The notes under the pieces are model-generated. The model did no database searches. It was not told the origin of the DNA and was given only the letters and a program-made list of their open reading frames with translations. From Rhynchopus euleeides (Eukaryota; Euglenozoa; Diplonemea; Diplonemida; Diplonemidae): DNA of 64,000 bases. Made by a program: the position numbers and the translations under genes. Each line of letters opens with the position of its first letter. Position 1 is the first letter of the stretch. Below, piece by piece: positions 18,468-28,684 of this stretch. The DNA lies in contig OY723324.1 in NCBI GenBank assembly GCA_963210315.1, positions 1,302,001 through 1,366,000 on the forward strand, given 5' to 3'.

Positions 18468-18529
18468 TTCTTCATATTCCTGGATTTCCCGAATTTCCTG
18501 GATTTCCCCCGGCCCCTTAGGCGATTTCA

Positions 18530-18600
18530 GGGCGGACAGGGCGGACATGCCCGGACCCGGAAATCCGGGTGTCCGGATGTCCGGGTCCAATTTTGACCCC
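18530..18600. repeat. CGGACATGTCCG-type palindromic array, left part
   Basis: Tandem and inverted GGCGGACA, CCCGGACCCGGAAATCCGGG and GTCCGGATGTCCGGG motifs lead into AATTTTGACCCCC. The same arrangement follows the transposon at 20176-20350, so the family 1 derivative at 18614-20145 is inserted into a poly(C) run of this array. Confidence 0.7.
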
Positions 18601-18613
18601 CCCCCCCCCCCCC

Positions 18614-20144
18614 TAGGGGGGGTCATAAGCCCGTACAAAACCACATTTTTCAACATACCATCAGAACCGCCCTAATACCTGATCTGACCCGAAAATCCGA
18701 CCCATACCCCCCCGGAAACCGTCTGGAGCCCACTTGTGACACCTGATACGCACTTTTGTGATGATTTTTTGGGGTCCTAAAAAATGTACCTCAGTTTCGT
18801 ACCTTGCCTTTGTACCTGAACCACTCCCGACCGCAATATTTCGTTCTTTGCAAGGGAAGGGTGTCACTACGCTCACCCAGCACGCCGAGCAACACATGCC
18901 GCGTGCCCAGGGCCTCGCAGAGGTGTCAGATGCTGCTGCAGAGGGGTACCTTGCTCGAAAGAAGCCCGCCAAACGGGAGGTGTGCGGGGTCCCGGCAGAG
19001 AGCGTTGTGGCAGACCTGCGTAAGAAGAAAACGGCACACGACATCCGTGAGGCGACATTATTTCGGGCGCTCCGTCGGGCTGGGTACATAGGAGAGCGAG
19101 TGGGACGTGGTGACGACAGATATATGAGGTGGTGCATCAACTGCACGCACGTGCGGAAAGCGGCGTTCCTTGCTGGCCAAGAAAGATGTCACCTGCACTC
19201 CTACTCCTCCCACTCGTCCTGCTCCTACCCCCACACCAACTGATGTGGGCAGTGAGAGTGATGGCAGCTCCAGAGCAGCAGATGATCTCGGAAGCGATGA
19301 GCGGGTCAGCCGGGCAGACTACCCCAGTCTGTACCGGAAGTACGAAGCGTTGCGGGCCCGCCATCACCGCCTCCAGGAGAGGACCCGAGGGTTAAGAGTA
19401 GGGTTGTACAGCGCCAGGGGAGAGTATTGAGTATTCCCCTGGCGTTGAGACATCCCTGGCGATCTTGCGGTCGCACTGTGGGGGCTGAGTCGGCAGGCAG
19501 ATGCCTATCCAATGACTTTGTTGAGTCCTCACATGGTACACTCTCGTGCTGTCGAGACTGCGTGGTGTGCATATCCTGCGGGGCGCAAATTACACAGCAC
19601 AAACATCACCAATTCGGCTCTCAGGGCGTACAATATCCCAACCGTGCCTTCACAGGCTGAGATCGACGAAGCAAAGACATCTACGCGCTGCCCACTAATG
19701 CCGATGCAGCCTCGCAGGCGTACGAAGTACTCACAATGACCCATCCGCGATCGAAGTACTACACCCAGGAGGTGGCTGAACTCATTCCGCTGGCGCAACA
19801 ACACAACATTCCCACGAATCAGGTCAAGAAAGACCTTGCCGAGGCACTGGGGAAGGCAACATGCGTGCCACCTGAGCCGGAACCACCGCAGAAAAGGCAA
19901 AGAACGAAATATTGCGGTCGGGAGTGGTTCAGGTACAAAGGCAAGGTACGAAACTGAGGTACATTTTTTAGGACCCCAAAAAATCATCACAAAAGTGCGT
20001 ATCAGGTGTCACAAGTGGGCTCCAGACGGTTTCCGGGGGGGTATGGGTCGGATTTTCGGGTCAGATCAGGTATTAGGGCGGTTCTGATGGTATGTTGAAA
20101 TTTTTGGTATTTGTACGTTTTTAGGGGGGCTTATGACCCCCCCT

Positions 20145-20145
<1 letters not shown>
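18614..20145 (+). mobile_element. Family 1 internally deleted derivative, copy 1
   Basis: Inverted repeats of about 245 bp start TAGGGGGGTCATAAGCCCGT and end with its complement and TA at 20145; poly(C) flanks both sides. The interior aligns in translation with both ends of the 703-residue transposase at 5783-7894 but lacks its centre (about residues 192-570), including the first two candidate catalytic positions. Copy 2 at 52110-53643 has the same deletion junction, so the deletion happened once before amplification. Confidence 0.88.
18897..19920 (+). pseudogene. Truncated, frameshifted transposase relic (copy 1)
   Basis: Starts at ATG 18897 (MPRAQGLAEVSDAAAEGYLA). It keeps RYMRWCINCTH, equivalent to RWCVNCDH in the full protein, and YRKYEALRARHHRLQERTRG, but relative to copy 2 it has lost two bases at about 19157 and carries a short insertion near 19425 that creates a stop. 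Past the deletion junction the frame gives ALRAYNIPTVPSQAEIDEAK (matching ALFEIGVPLVPSEETYSSYK), then the SAP-like tail YTQEVAELIPLAQQHNIP. No functional product is expected. Confidence 0.75.
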
Positions 20146-20178
<33 letters not shown>

Positions 20179-20365
20179 ACATTTCCCGAATTTCCGGGTC
20201 CGGACATGTCCGCCCGGACATCCGGACATCCAGAAATGTCCGCCCCGGACAGGGCGGACATGTCCGGGCGGACATTTTCTGGTGTCCGGATGTCCGGGCG
20301 GACATGTCCGGACCCGGAAATTCGGGAAATCCAATTTTGACCCCCCCCCCCGGACATGTCCGGCC
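20146..20365. repeat. Poly(C) and CGGACATGTCCG array, right part
   Basis: About 30 C residues, then dense inverted motifs built from CGGACATGTCCG, GGCGGACA and CCGGATGTCCGGGCGG, ending with a second AATTTTGACCCCCCCCCC. The second AATTTTGACCC plus CGGACATGTCCGG at 20331-20365 looks like the uninterrupted form of the junction into which the transposon went. Confidence 0.75.
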
Positions 20366-20460
20366 AGGACCTCAATAGTTTGATTTTTGGTCCAGAAAAT
20401 AGTTTGAAAATTTTTGAAATCTGGGTGCCCAAATTTTTTGCTCCTAAGACCGGCGATTTG

Positions 20461-21480
20461 TAGGGGGACCCTTTCGAATTTTTTTTTGGAGAAGGGTAAA
20501 TTGAACGTTTTTGGCCAAATGAAGCCACTGCGACCATTCCCGGGCCTCGGAAATCAGATTTTGGCCCCTCAAATGCGGTGCCGGTCCGGACAAAAAACCG
20601 AAAAAATCGTGAAAAATGGCCCATTTTCCCCAGCCAAAAATGGGCCAAAAATGCCCCCCGGACACCCCCAGAGACATGTCCTAATCCGGGGTGCCAGTAG
20701 GGGGGACCTTTCGAATTTTTTTTCGAGGGGAGGTCAATTGAACGTTTTTGGACATCTGAGGCCACTGCGACCATTCCCAGGCCTCGGAAATGAGATTTTT
20801 GGCCCTCAAATGGGGTACCGGTCCCCACGAAATTCCGAAAAATTCATGAAAATCGAAAGGTCCCACGCACCAAATTCTGCCCAAAAATCGTCAAAAATGG
20901 ACATGTCATATGCAGCAATGGGGCACCAATCACTCCCCAAATTTTGCTCAATGATTCCACGGCTAGCCAGATTTTCTGATCAATTAGTTTGTTTGAGCAT
21001 GTTCCTGGCCCTTGTTTGGAAAGTAGATGGCCCCTGGCTGGAGAGGACGGTTGTGCTCGACCGGACGGAGAGAGAACCTTCTCCATATCCACCTCCACTC
21101 CACAATGCCAGAAGTGGCAGGAAGGCCGGGTGTTACAGGCCTCAACCAGGGTTCCAAGGCTCTCCACTTCCTGGCTGCGTCAGGGATCACCGGGTACAGC
21201 GAGCAGGATTCCCTGTCCTGACACCCCAGCATGTACCACCGGAAGAACCCGAAACAGCAGCCCCCCCTCATGGGGGTTGCAAGAGGCACGGAAATCGTTC
21301 AAATCGGACCAAGTCCGAAAATTCGGCACTTTCTTGGGTACAAATTGCGGTCCGAAATTTTCCGATTTTTTGAAAAAAGGCGAATTCTGTAAGGGGGACC
21401 TTTTCGAATTTTTTTTTTCGGGCACTTTTTCCACAAGGAAATGTCCGCCCTGTCCGCTACTGTCCACTACCGATTTCAAG
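20461..21480. repeat. Diverged 237-bp tandem repeats and spacer
   Basis: Units starting TAGGGGGACC(C)TTTCGAATT lie at 20461 and 20698, with a third start at 21390. Shared parts include GCCACTGCGACCATTCCC and CCTCGGAAAT. Between 20890 and 21300 is unique-looking sequence; its open frames on both strands show no family. The 319-codon + strand frame over 20414-21373 is a product of repeat composition. Confidence 0.65.
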
Positions 21481-21491
21481 GATCCTCCTAA

Positions 21492-21600
21492 GGGGGTCTT
21501 CGCTACGGGGTGGTCGTCAGTGCATTTTGGTGCATTTCCTGTTGAATTAGCTGAAAAACTGACGAAGATTGACGAAGGATAACGACCAGCGAAGACCCCC
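21492..21600. mobile_element. 109-bp GGGGGTCTTCGCT MITE
   Basis: Perfect tips GGGGGTCTTCGCT and AGCGAAGACCCCC with the 3-bp duplication TAA (21489-21491 and 21601-21603). Related in body to the element in the bL20 intron. The G-rich tip and 3-bp duplication suit PIF/Harbinger-like or CACTA-like elements; I cannot choose between them. Confidence 0.88.
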
Positions 21601-21761
21601 TAAAAATAATTAAATTCCCGATTTCTGAGAAGTCCCGGTTCATAACATTTTGGCCCCCATAACATTCATTATTAGCCAGACTGTATGTTCAAATATGGGC
21701 AAATTTTATGTTTTTTGAAAATGCAAATTATGGCTCCCGTACACGCATATTATAAGATGTA

Positions 21762-22417
21762 CAGTGCCGCAGAAAAGTTTCGAACGAACAAAAGTTTTAA
21801 AATTCTCCGTTCGAAAGTTTTTTCGTCTCAAAACTTTTGTTTTGTTTTAAAAGTTATCTATCCTGCATCATGGGAGTTTCCTAGAGGTGTGTGGGATGAT
21901 GTGCCACATGTGCAACACTCCAGCGCTGTGAACAGGCAGTCTTTGGGTCAGGCGGGTGTCAGCATCCTTCAACCTCACTCAGGTTACTCCTATCTGTCCC
22001 CTATCGCCAGGTTTGCTGCGAGTTGCCAAAAGCGGATGAGTTTGCGGATCGCAGGCAGAGAGGCCAGAAGAGGAATGTCCAACCTCAACAGGGTCGTTAT
22101 CCCCAGTCGAGTGGTTTCCGCAACCGAGCGGTCCATCCCTCCAAACCACACGACATGGGGGCCTTTTCGGGTCCACTGGATGCTGCTGACATCGCAAATA
22201 GAATGACCTCGACCTGTCCAGTCCTGTCAAGAAGTATTTTTAGTATCTCTCTTGTCAAGAAATCTTTGTCCGAAAACACTTCGGAGAAAGATCCTTGACT
22301 TTGAAACAAAGTATTGAACAAAAGAATGTTTTAAAATTTTTCGCGAAGCGCGATTTTCGTCTTAAAACTTAAAATTATCTTAAAATTTATCGTGTTCGAA
22401 ACTTTTCTGTGGCACTG
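21762..22417. mobile_element. TA-flanked element, Tc1/mariner-like ends
   Basis: Tips CAGTGCCRCAGAAAAGTTTC in inverted orientation, flanked by TA (21760-21761 and 22418-22419). TACAGTGCC tips with a TA duplication are typical of Tc1/mariner. The 656-bp interior has T/A-rich arms and a GC-richer core without a recognisable transposase, so it is non-autonomous. Confidence 0.82.
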
Positions 22418-22463
22418 TACATCTTATATTCGACCCCCTAACATTCATTATTAGCCAGACTGT

Positions 22464-24854
22464 GGGGGTCTTCGCTCCGGGTCAATTTGGGTCAACTTGG
22501 GTCAATTTGGGTCACCCTGGGGGTTTTCACCTTAGGAAAATGGGGGGCTTCGCTCCGGGTCAATCTGGGTCAGCTTGGGTCAGTGACCCGGAGCGAAGCC
22601 CCCCCTTAGGTGACCAAAAATAGGTGAAAATTTTTGCCTATTTTCCCTTGTGTCAAACTTGGAGTCTGACCCAAAAATCGGAATCTGTGACCCATGGTTT
22701 ATATGGGCAAACCTGAAAATTTCCGACTTTTTCCCCAATTTTTCCCACTTCCTGGCCATACCTTTCCCGACCCAAAATCAAACAAATGCAGCGGAAAATG
22801 GCCAAAAATAGGCCAAAAAACCCCAAATTTTTTCCTATGGGAACGAACATGGGGGTCTTCGCTCCGGGTCAATTTGGGTCACCCTGGGGTTTTTCACCTT
22901 AGGAAAATGGGGGGCTTCGCTCCGGGTCAATCTGGGTCAGCTTGGGTCAGTGACCCGGAGCGAAGCCCCCCCTTAGGTGACCAAAAATAGGTGAAAATTT
23001 TTGCCTATTTTCCCTTGTGTCAAACTTGGAGTCTGACCCAAAAATCGGAATCTGTGACCCATGGTTTATATGGGCAAACCTGAAAATTTCCGACTTTTTC
23101 CTCAATTTTTCCCACTTCCTGGCCATACCTTTCCCGACCCAAAATCAAACAAATGCAGCGGAAAATGGCCAAAAATAGGCCAAAAAACCCCAAATTTTTT
23201 TCCGGGGGGCTTCGCCCCCCACGCCACACGCACCTCCCGGCCGGGGGCCGGTTCGGTCGTCGTCGGCTGCGCTCAAAGGGCGTGCGGTAGCCGACGCCCT
23301 TTTGTGCTCGCCTCCTCCTCCCACACTTCAGTATGTCGTTTCATGTGAGTCCGTGTTCCTGCTTTGTTCTTCTGTCGACTGGGACGGGCCAGTCCTCGTG
23401 GGTTGCCGGCCGGTGTGTCCTCCCCCGGGACCCCCTCCTCCTCCCGCCACTTGCATCTGGTTCAACTTCAGTGAGAGCTGAGCGGGAGCCATACTTGCTC
23501 TCTTGGACCATTTGTCCGCAGTCCTGCATCATGAAGAGTTAGGTAATGCCCAGTCGCAGCCATCCCCCGACCCAGGTGTTCTGCCGTGGGCCAGGTCACC
23601 ATCTGTAGGTCACCCCGTCACACACCAGTGGGCAGGCCCTGTCAACGATATCGATGTGACTGCTCTTGCCGCAGGGCAACGGATGTGGGCCTGCATTGCA
23701 TCCTGTTGCCGCTCACTTCTGTTCCCACCGGAGCTTGTTGTTGCGCCGCAGGTCGAACAGCCTTTCGTGTGGTCGGCGCTGATCTTGTATAGAACGTAGG
23801 CAGTAGGCTGCTGTGGGTGACCTGCAGGTTACCCGTCCCTTTCGTGCAGGCAGCGCGAGAGGTGCGATGTTTATGTGTGGGAGCACGGCAGCTGCCCCAC
23901 ACTCCATTCTGCTCTCTTGTCTGCTGTTTATGTTGAACAAGGTCTGGCTGCCAGTGATCTCGCTGGGGGTCGGGCAAACCAAAAAAGAAGTCGGGCACAG
24001 GGTGGCCGAGCTCGCGAGAAAAAAAGTGCAGCCCAACCCCGCCCCGACTTCCCGTGGTATGATGCAAACAGGATCGAATGCACGGCCACAGAACATTTTC
24101 ACCCAATTCGAGAGGCACCGGATGTTGCTGCCTTTGGTCGTCCTGCTCGATCAAAAATCAGGAATCCAGCCCCCCAGCCGCCGCCACGGTAGCGAACATC
24201 CTGAAAGTCTTCGAAGGCTAGTCCCCACACCGGTTGGTGCTGTTGCACATTCCAGGCGGGGATGGTCCTTCGCTTGGGGCATGATGAGGTGCGCTTCGAT
24301 GAACACCATCAAGCCCCCAGCATGCCGTTGGGTTTTCATACGCTGCGGCGCATGAAAACTCGGCCACAAGGCCGAACCCAAAGCCCCAAAATCTGACCCG
24401 GGAGGTAGGGCCGAGGGTAGGGCCATGCCACCCCTGGCGGCCCACCCTCCCAAACAATTACAGAAAAAGGGAGGTGGGGCCGCGGCCCCCTGCCAGCCCT
24501 GGCACGGGATCACTGCTGGCGGGTAGTTCAGGCTCGTGGCCCTCCTCGTTCCGATAGCCCCTCGGACATCCAAATGATTCACGTGCAGCAGCCCATGCGC
24601 AGAGAACGGTGTGCCGTCTTGTACAGCAACTGTTGGACAACTGTTGAAATCGTTTTTCACCAAAAAAAAATCACTCTGCGGGCCAAGTCGAAGATTTTTC
24701 TGGGGACTTTTGGTGTCCCCAATTTTTCAATTTTCGAAAAATAAGCTCACTTTGCTAAACTGGACCCAACTCCCCACACTCTTTTTTTCCGACTTTTTCA
24801 CGGGGTTTTTCCGGTTTTTTTTGGTTTTTTTTGGCGGATGGAGCGAAGACCCCC
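22464..24854. mobile_element. 2.4-kb GGGGGTCTTCGCTCC element
   Basis: Tips GGGGGTCTTCGCTCC (22464) and GGAGCGAAGACCCCC (24840-24854) with the 3-bp duplication TGT (22461-22463 and 24855-24857); the empty site ACTGTATG is seen at 21681-21688. The left 0.75 kb is a tandem duplication of the terminus (22464-22850 and 22851-23205) with GGGTCAATTTGGGTCA iterations and GAAGCCCCCC hairpins. A palindrome GGGGGGCTTCGCCCCCC lies at 23204-23220. From 23.3 to 24.2 kb the + strand reads in places like decayed protein (FPWYDANRIECTATEHFHPI at about 24050). No complete transposase is visible. Confidence 0.82.
23875..24192 (+). pseudogene. Possible coding relic inside the 2.4-kb element
   Basis: A 105-codon frame with ANQKRSRAQGGRAREKKSAA and RPDFPWYDANRIECTATEHF reads more like protein than its neighbours. 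No family is recognised, and the start is arbitrary. It may be a fragment of the element's own protein. Confidence 0.3.
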
Positions 24855-24934
24855 TGTATGTTCAAATATGGGCAAATTTTATGTTTTTTGAAAATGCAAA
24901 TTATGGCTCCCGTACACGCATATTATAAGATGTA

Positions 24935-25128
24935 CCTACCACCCCCCGTGTATATGTCACCCCCCCAGGTGCAAAAATCGGGAGGGGGGTGACATGAACA
25001 CACCTTTTAGGGGGTGACATAAACACGGGGGGTGGTCGGTTAGTGTATGTCACCCCCCGCCAGGGCCGCCTGGGGGTGACATAAACACACCCCTTTTGGG
25101 GGGTGACATATACACGGGGGGTGGTAGG
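24935..25128. mobile_element. TA-flanked MITE with CCTACCACCCCCCGTG arms
   Basis: Arms of about 32 bp, CCTACCACCCCCCGTGTATA on the left and the complement on the right, flanked by TA (24933-24934 and 25129-25130). GGGGTGACATAAACAC motifs repeat inside. It occupies exactly the same TA (in GATGTACATC) of the host repeat as the Tc1-like element in the other repeat unit. Confidence 0.8.
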
Positions 25129-25150
25129 TACATCTTATATTCGACCCCCC

Positions 25151-25874
25151 CCAGTAAGACGTGTTTTATACATGGGCGTGCGTGCAGCACACGAGGGAGA
25201 TTTCGTGTCTCCTCTCCCCCCCTGTTCTGTTATGCCTGCGCGTCATCCAATAGCATCATCTCTCATCATCCTCCCCTTGTCCCTTGTCCCTTGTCAGACC
25301 TGCGAGACAGCGTGCCAGCGTCTGCCTCGCCGCACCTCGTTGGTCGACACTATATATTTGCGGCGGCCCCGGTAGTGGGTTTGCTGCCATTTCCTTACCC
25401 CCACTGCTCTTCCACCCCTGTTTGCCCGCACCTTGGTCTTGCTGGCGGGGGTGTGATTTGCATGTGTTCAAGACCCGGGTTGACGAAGACTTCTGGACGT
25501 TACTTCGTTCAGACGAACGGATGATACCTGACGAAGTATACCGATGCCCTGCCTGAAGCCCCCACTCGCAACCCGCCCCACCCGGAAGCCTTGGCTTTGT
25601 ATGAAGCTATTACTGAACAGGTGTATGGCCTGCTCAGCCTCTGTCTCTACATCACGACATCATGACGATGTACTTTGTGTTTCGGCGCTGTTGCTCTCCC
25701 GGACAATGCTGGACCGGGAGGAGCACCCGCGTCGTTGTGCACCACACCGCGAGGAGGTTTCTTGCATGCCCCCCCCTTCCCCAGCCCTGCTCGTAGCACC
25801 CCATGGAACTGCCACCGCACCTTGCACTGTGCACCCACCCGCCTGCAGATAGTCTTCACCACACGGCAGTCAGC
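25151..25874. other. Upstream region of the surface-protein gene
   Basis: Two overlapping frames look coding: 25464-25529 (VFKTRVDEDFWTLLRSDERM then IPDE, ending at GTATAC, a possible donor) and 25525-25665 (YTDALPEAPTRNPPHPEALA, then LYEAITEQVYGLL, stop). They are in different frames and overlap at GACGAAGTATACC, which suggests a frameshifted gene remnant. A TATATATTT stretch lies at 25351-25359. Confidence 0.35.
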
Positions 25875-27320
25875 ATGCTCACCCTCCTCCTGGCTGCGGC
25901 TGCCTGTGCTGCTGATCCAGTGACTGCGATACCATATGTTGTTCCATGGGATGCGGTGCCATGCGATACTTTTGGAGGGGCGAAACCGTACAAGCTGGAA
26001 CCCGGGACGGACCCCAGAACAACTCTCGGTTATGTTTCCACACGCACTTCTCTCGACGTTAATCTGGCAACGTGCCGCAAAAACGCCACATCCGGACAAT
26101 CACACGTCCAGATCTTAGATGCTCTCACTGGGGAACTGAAGTTCGCCACGGAGGCTCCGTGTTCTGGGTACGGGGTGCGTATTGGCGAGGTCTTCGCGAT
26201 ATCGGATGGGGACCACGGGGTCACCTTCGTGTATTTGGAGACCGGAAGGGAATCTTATTCTTTTCCCCTGATCGATGTCGGATCCATCCGGTGTTTAGGG
26301 TCCAATGATAACCTCGTGGTTGTGGGTACCTCCGGCGATAGACACCTGTTGGTGATCGACTTCTTCGGGAAGGTGCAGCTGGACATGAGTCTCGCTCTCA
26401 CTCCACAGTTCGTTGCCGTGTCGACTGTGTCCGGTGTCACTTCCACCTACAACGTGGCAGTCGTGGCCACCAACTACCAGCAGGTCCAGGTTATCACCGT
26501 ATTCGACTCAGACCGCAATGTGGTGGGCTCCTACAGCTTGGCCCCATACGCTCCTTCTTCGGTGAAAGGCCTTAAATTCCGCGACCAGGGCCGCAAACTC
26601 GTGGTTGCTATAACCAACGGCGCTGTGGTGTACAACATCAAGACTGGCGAACATACTGCCTTCACCCGTTATAATTGGTATGCCGGCTCGGTTTCCTTCA
26701 GCGACGACGGCAGCCAGATGGTTGTTTCCGGTTCCATGGGTGGCGGCAGTACGGACATCGGCTTCCTTTACTTCCTCGACACCGAGACAGGGGGGGTGCG
26801 GACGCTGTGCCAGCAGAAGAGCCCATTTCTTGCCGGCACCAACATTGGCACTGTGAACTATGACAGCTTGTTCGGTTATTATTCGACGATCACGCTCGAC
26901 TACACGGAGGATGACGACAACCAAAACACCGTGATGTTTGCGATGAATGTTCCCCACGTGACCGAGGCCCCTGCAACACCAGCACCTGCCACACCAGCAC
27001 CTGCAACACTGGCACCAACACCGGCACCTGCAACACCGGCACCTGCAACGCCAGCACCTGATACGGCAGTGCCTCAAACGTCCGCACCCGTGACGCAGAC
27101 ACCTGTGTCGGAAGGCAGCTCCCCCATCGGAGCCATCATCGGTGGTGTTCTTGGCGGTGTTGCCGTCGTGGTGGCTGCAGGCGTGGCTTTCTGGCTGGGG
27201 AAGCGGCAGGCTGCCGCTCCGCTGAACAACGGCATCAAGGGTTCTGCAGACAACGAGGCGTTTGTGATCCCGGCAGAGAACCCTGCAGAGGACTACGTCG
27301 CCCTGCCCACTCTCAACTGA
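25875..27320 (+). CDS. Stalked type I surface glycoprotein-like protein
   Basis: 481 residues from ATG 25875, chosen over the upstream in-frame ATG 25803 because it puts a signal peptide (MLTLLLAAAACAADP) at the N-terminus. Residues 20-360 form a beta-rich extracellular region with repeated short-strand blocks (SHVQILDALTGELKF, RHLLVIDFFGKVQLD, GAVVYNIKTGEHTAF, GFLYFLDTETGGVRT) like a WD or PQQ-type beta-propeller. Residues 362-410 are a Thr/Ala/Pro stalk (ATPAPATPAP), a likely site of O-glycosylation. A membrane span follows (about 417-441, with GG repeats), then a 40-residue cytosolic tail ending in PTLN. It is single-exon. A second, identical copy lies at 59373-60818. The ligand or function is unknown. 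Confidence 0.82.
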   Translation: MLTLLLAAAACAADPVTAIPYVVPWDAVPCDTFGGAKPYKLEPGTDPRTTLGYVSTRTSLDVNLATCRKNATSGQSHVQILDALTGELKFATEAPCSGYGVRIGEVFAISDGDHGVTFVYLETGRESYSFPLIDVGSIRCLGSNDNLVVVGTSGDRHLLVIDFFGKVQLDMSLALTPQFVAVSTVSGVTSTYNVAVVATNYQQVQVITVFDSDRNVVGSYSLAPYAPSSVKGLKFRDQGRKLVVAITNGAVVYNIKTGEHTAFTRYNWYAGSVSFSDDGSQMVVSGSMGGGSTDIGFLYFLDTETGGVRTLCQQKSPFLAGTNIGTVNYDSLFGYYSTITLDYTEDDDNQNTVMFAMNVPHVTEAPATPAPATPAPATLAPTPAPATPAPATPAPDTAVPQTSAPVTQTPVSEGSSPIGAIIGGVLGGVAVVVAAGVAFWLGKRQAAAPLNNGIKGSADNEAFVIPAENPAEDYVALPTLN

Positions 27321-27747
27321 GTTGCATGTTCAAGAAGGCGTCGCCATCCCTGTTCTGGTGTGCCAGGGAGCTCTGTCTTGTTAGAATTGCCCCAATCATC
27401 AAGCATCATCTGTGCTCACCTTTTGTCATCAAACCCTCGACTAGTCGAGGATGATGTTTGCTTCTATTTTATCAGTTTCGATCCCCATTTCCCCGTTTGT
27501 ATGTGACGTCTTTCAAGACTTTGCCCACACTGAGCCATTCCGTCTCTGCATTGCATTTGCTGGTTTGGCGTGCGAGGTGGCTCTCGCACAATGCCCTGGG
27601 AACGCTCCCTCCGATGAACCTCTGAGTGTTGCTTCGGCACATGCTCGCTACCTTCCCTGTTGCACATCACACAGGCGCAGCAGCCCCCGTTCGCCTTGTG
27701 TGGCCACTTGTTGACCATGCAGACACTGTTGCGATACTCCCAAGGTT
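27321..27747. repeat. 3' flank and first copy of a 280-bp repeat
   Basis: The gene is followed by a 16-base perfect palindrome CCTCGACTAGTCGAGG (27436-27451), then a 280-bp block (27466-27746, containing GCATTTGCTGGTTTGGCGTG) repeated at 28774-29056 with about 5 percent difference. It contains no supported gene. Confidence 0.6.
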
Positions 27748-28684
27748 GTTAGACGCCCTGCGTGCCCAGAATACGTGACGAAAAGGTAACAACCACCGCA
27801 CGTAGCAAATAGAGGCTTCCCCCCTCCCCCACGCGTGGATTTTTAATACCTCTTTACCCCCCCCCCCCGCCCCCCCCACAACGCTGCAAGGGACGAGAGC
27901 CTCGCCGAGGCGACGCAGCACCTGAAACGAGCAGGTGCCTGTCCTGTGGTACTGCATCACTGTGTGCTGTGCCCAGATTAACAGGCTCTGCCAAACGTGT
28001 GAATCGTCGTGCAGTCACAACTGTGTGAATGTTGTGTGTCCCGATTTGGCGCCCGACGTTCGGGTTGCTGAAAAAGTGCCAGCAGGACACCTTTGGGTGG
28101 TGCCCTGACAAAGGCTGTGGTCCGGTTTGTCACGCAGATGGACCCCAGGGGTGATCTAGATCACGTCTGGTTCCAGCTAGTGGTGGGTCACTTCCCTCTC
28201 ACACGACTTCCGGAATGGAATCACCTCTTCAGTCTGCATTCTACATTCTACTCTTTCCCCCACCCTCAACCCACCCCACCCCCCCACCCAACTCAGAGAG
28301 TATTTGCCCAGCCACACATACGCACGTGGTGGGCTGGATCCACGCTCAGCCCACCCAAAAGTGTTGACACACAGACCAGTGGTCGCGCTAACTTCACTCC
28401 CTTCCCGGGATTTTCGGCGATTTTTTGAGGTACCTGGGACCCCCCGTGTTCAAGTCCCCCCCCTGGAGGCGATTTTCGGCCGGGGGGGACGTAAACACGG
28501 GGGGGGGGGGGGGGGCGGACCTAAACACGCGGTTTCCCCGCCCAAAAACGAGCCCCTTTTTCAGGTACGTTTTTTCGCTCCCGATTTCCAAATTTTGGGT
28601 GTTTTTTCCAATATTTAGCGCGACCACTGACACAGACGCACACACACAGGTGATTTCTCCACAGGTTATAGCAAGTTCTGCACG
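27748..28684 (+). repeat. Duplicated 5' region of the ubiquitin-like gene, truncated copy
   Basis: Matches 31059-31869 piecewise: CCCTGCGTGCCCAGAATACG to the CAC-rich leader, with the 31515-31655 part missing (join near 28212). A 253-bp hAT-type element is inserted at 28377. It ends in the same CACACACAGGTG and TTATAGCAAGTTCTGCACG leader as the functional gene, so it carries a copy of that gene's likely promoter and leader. Confidence 0.75.
28377..28629. mobile_element. 253-bp hAT-type MITE
   Basis: Perfect 15-bp tips CAGTGGTCGCGCTAA and TTAGCGCGACCACTG, with the exact 8-bp duplication ACACAGAC (28369-28376 and 28630-28637). The paralogous sequence at 31812-31830 lacks it, so the insertion is specific to this copy. 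The interior has long G and C runs and GTAAACACGGGG motifs. Confidence 0.93.

Larger units (their letters stand above)
21661..25150. repeat. Two tandem copies of a host repeat, each split by transposons
   Basis: A unit made of A (CATTCATTATTAGCCAGACT), B (TGTATGTTC...GATGTA) and C (TACATCTTATATTCGACCCC) occurs twice. Copy 1: A 21663-21682, B 21682-21761, TA-flanked element, C 22418-22436. Copy 2: A 22443-22462, large element 22464-24854, B 24855-24934, TA-flanked element, C 25129-25150. Copy 1 preserves the empty A/B junction, which proves the exact insertion point of the large element in copy 2. Confidence 0.85.

Noticed and set aside
20176-20350. CRISPR-like array of CGGACATGTCCG motifs
   Set aside because: Spacing is irregular, there are no unique spacers, and the genome is eukaryotic.
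20414-21373. 319-codon frame (also 53912-54871)
   Set aside because: It is translated from the 237-bp tandem repeats and A/T-rich spacer; repeated peptide segments mirror the DNA repeat.
21661-22463. LTR retrotransposon suggested by the two CATTCATTATTAGCCAGACTGT copies
   Set aside because: The direct repeats belong to a tandem host repeat split by TA- and 3-bp-duplicating DNA elements; there is no primer site, TG..CA end or reverse transcriptase.
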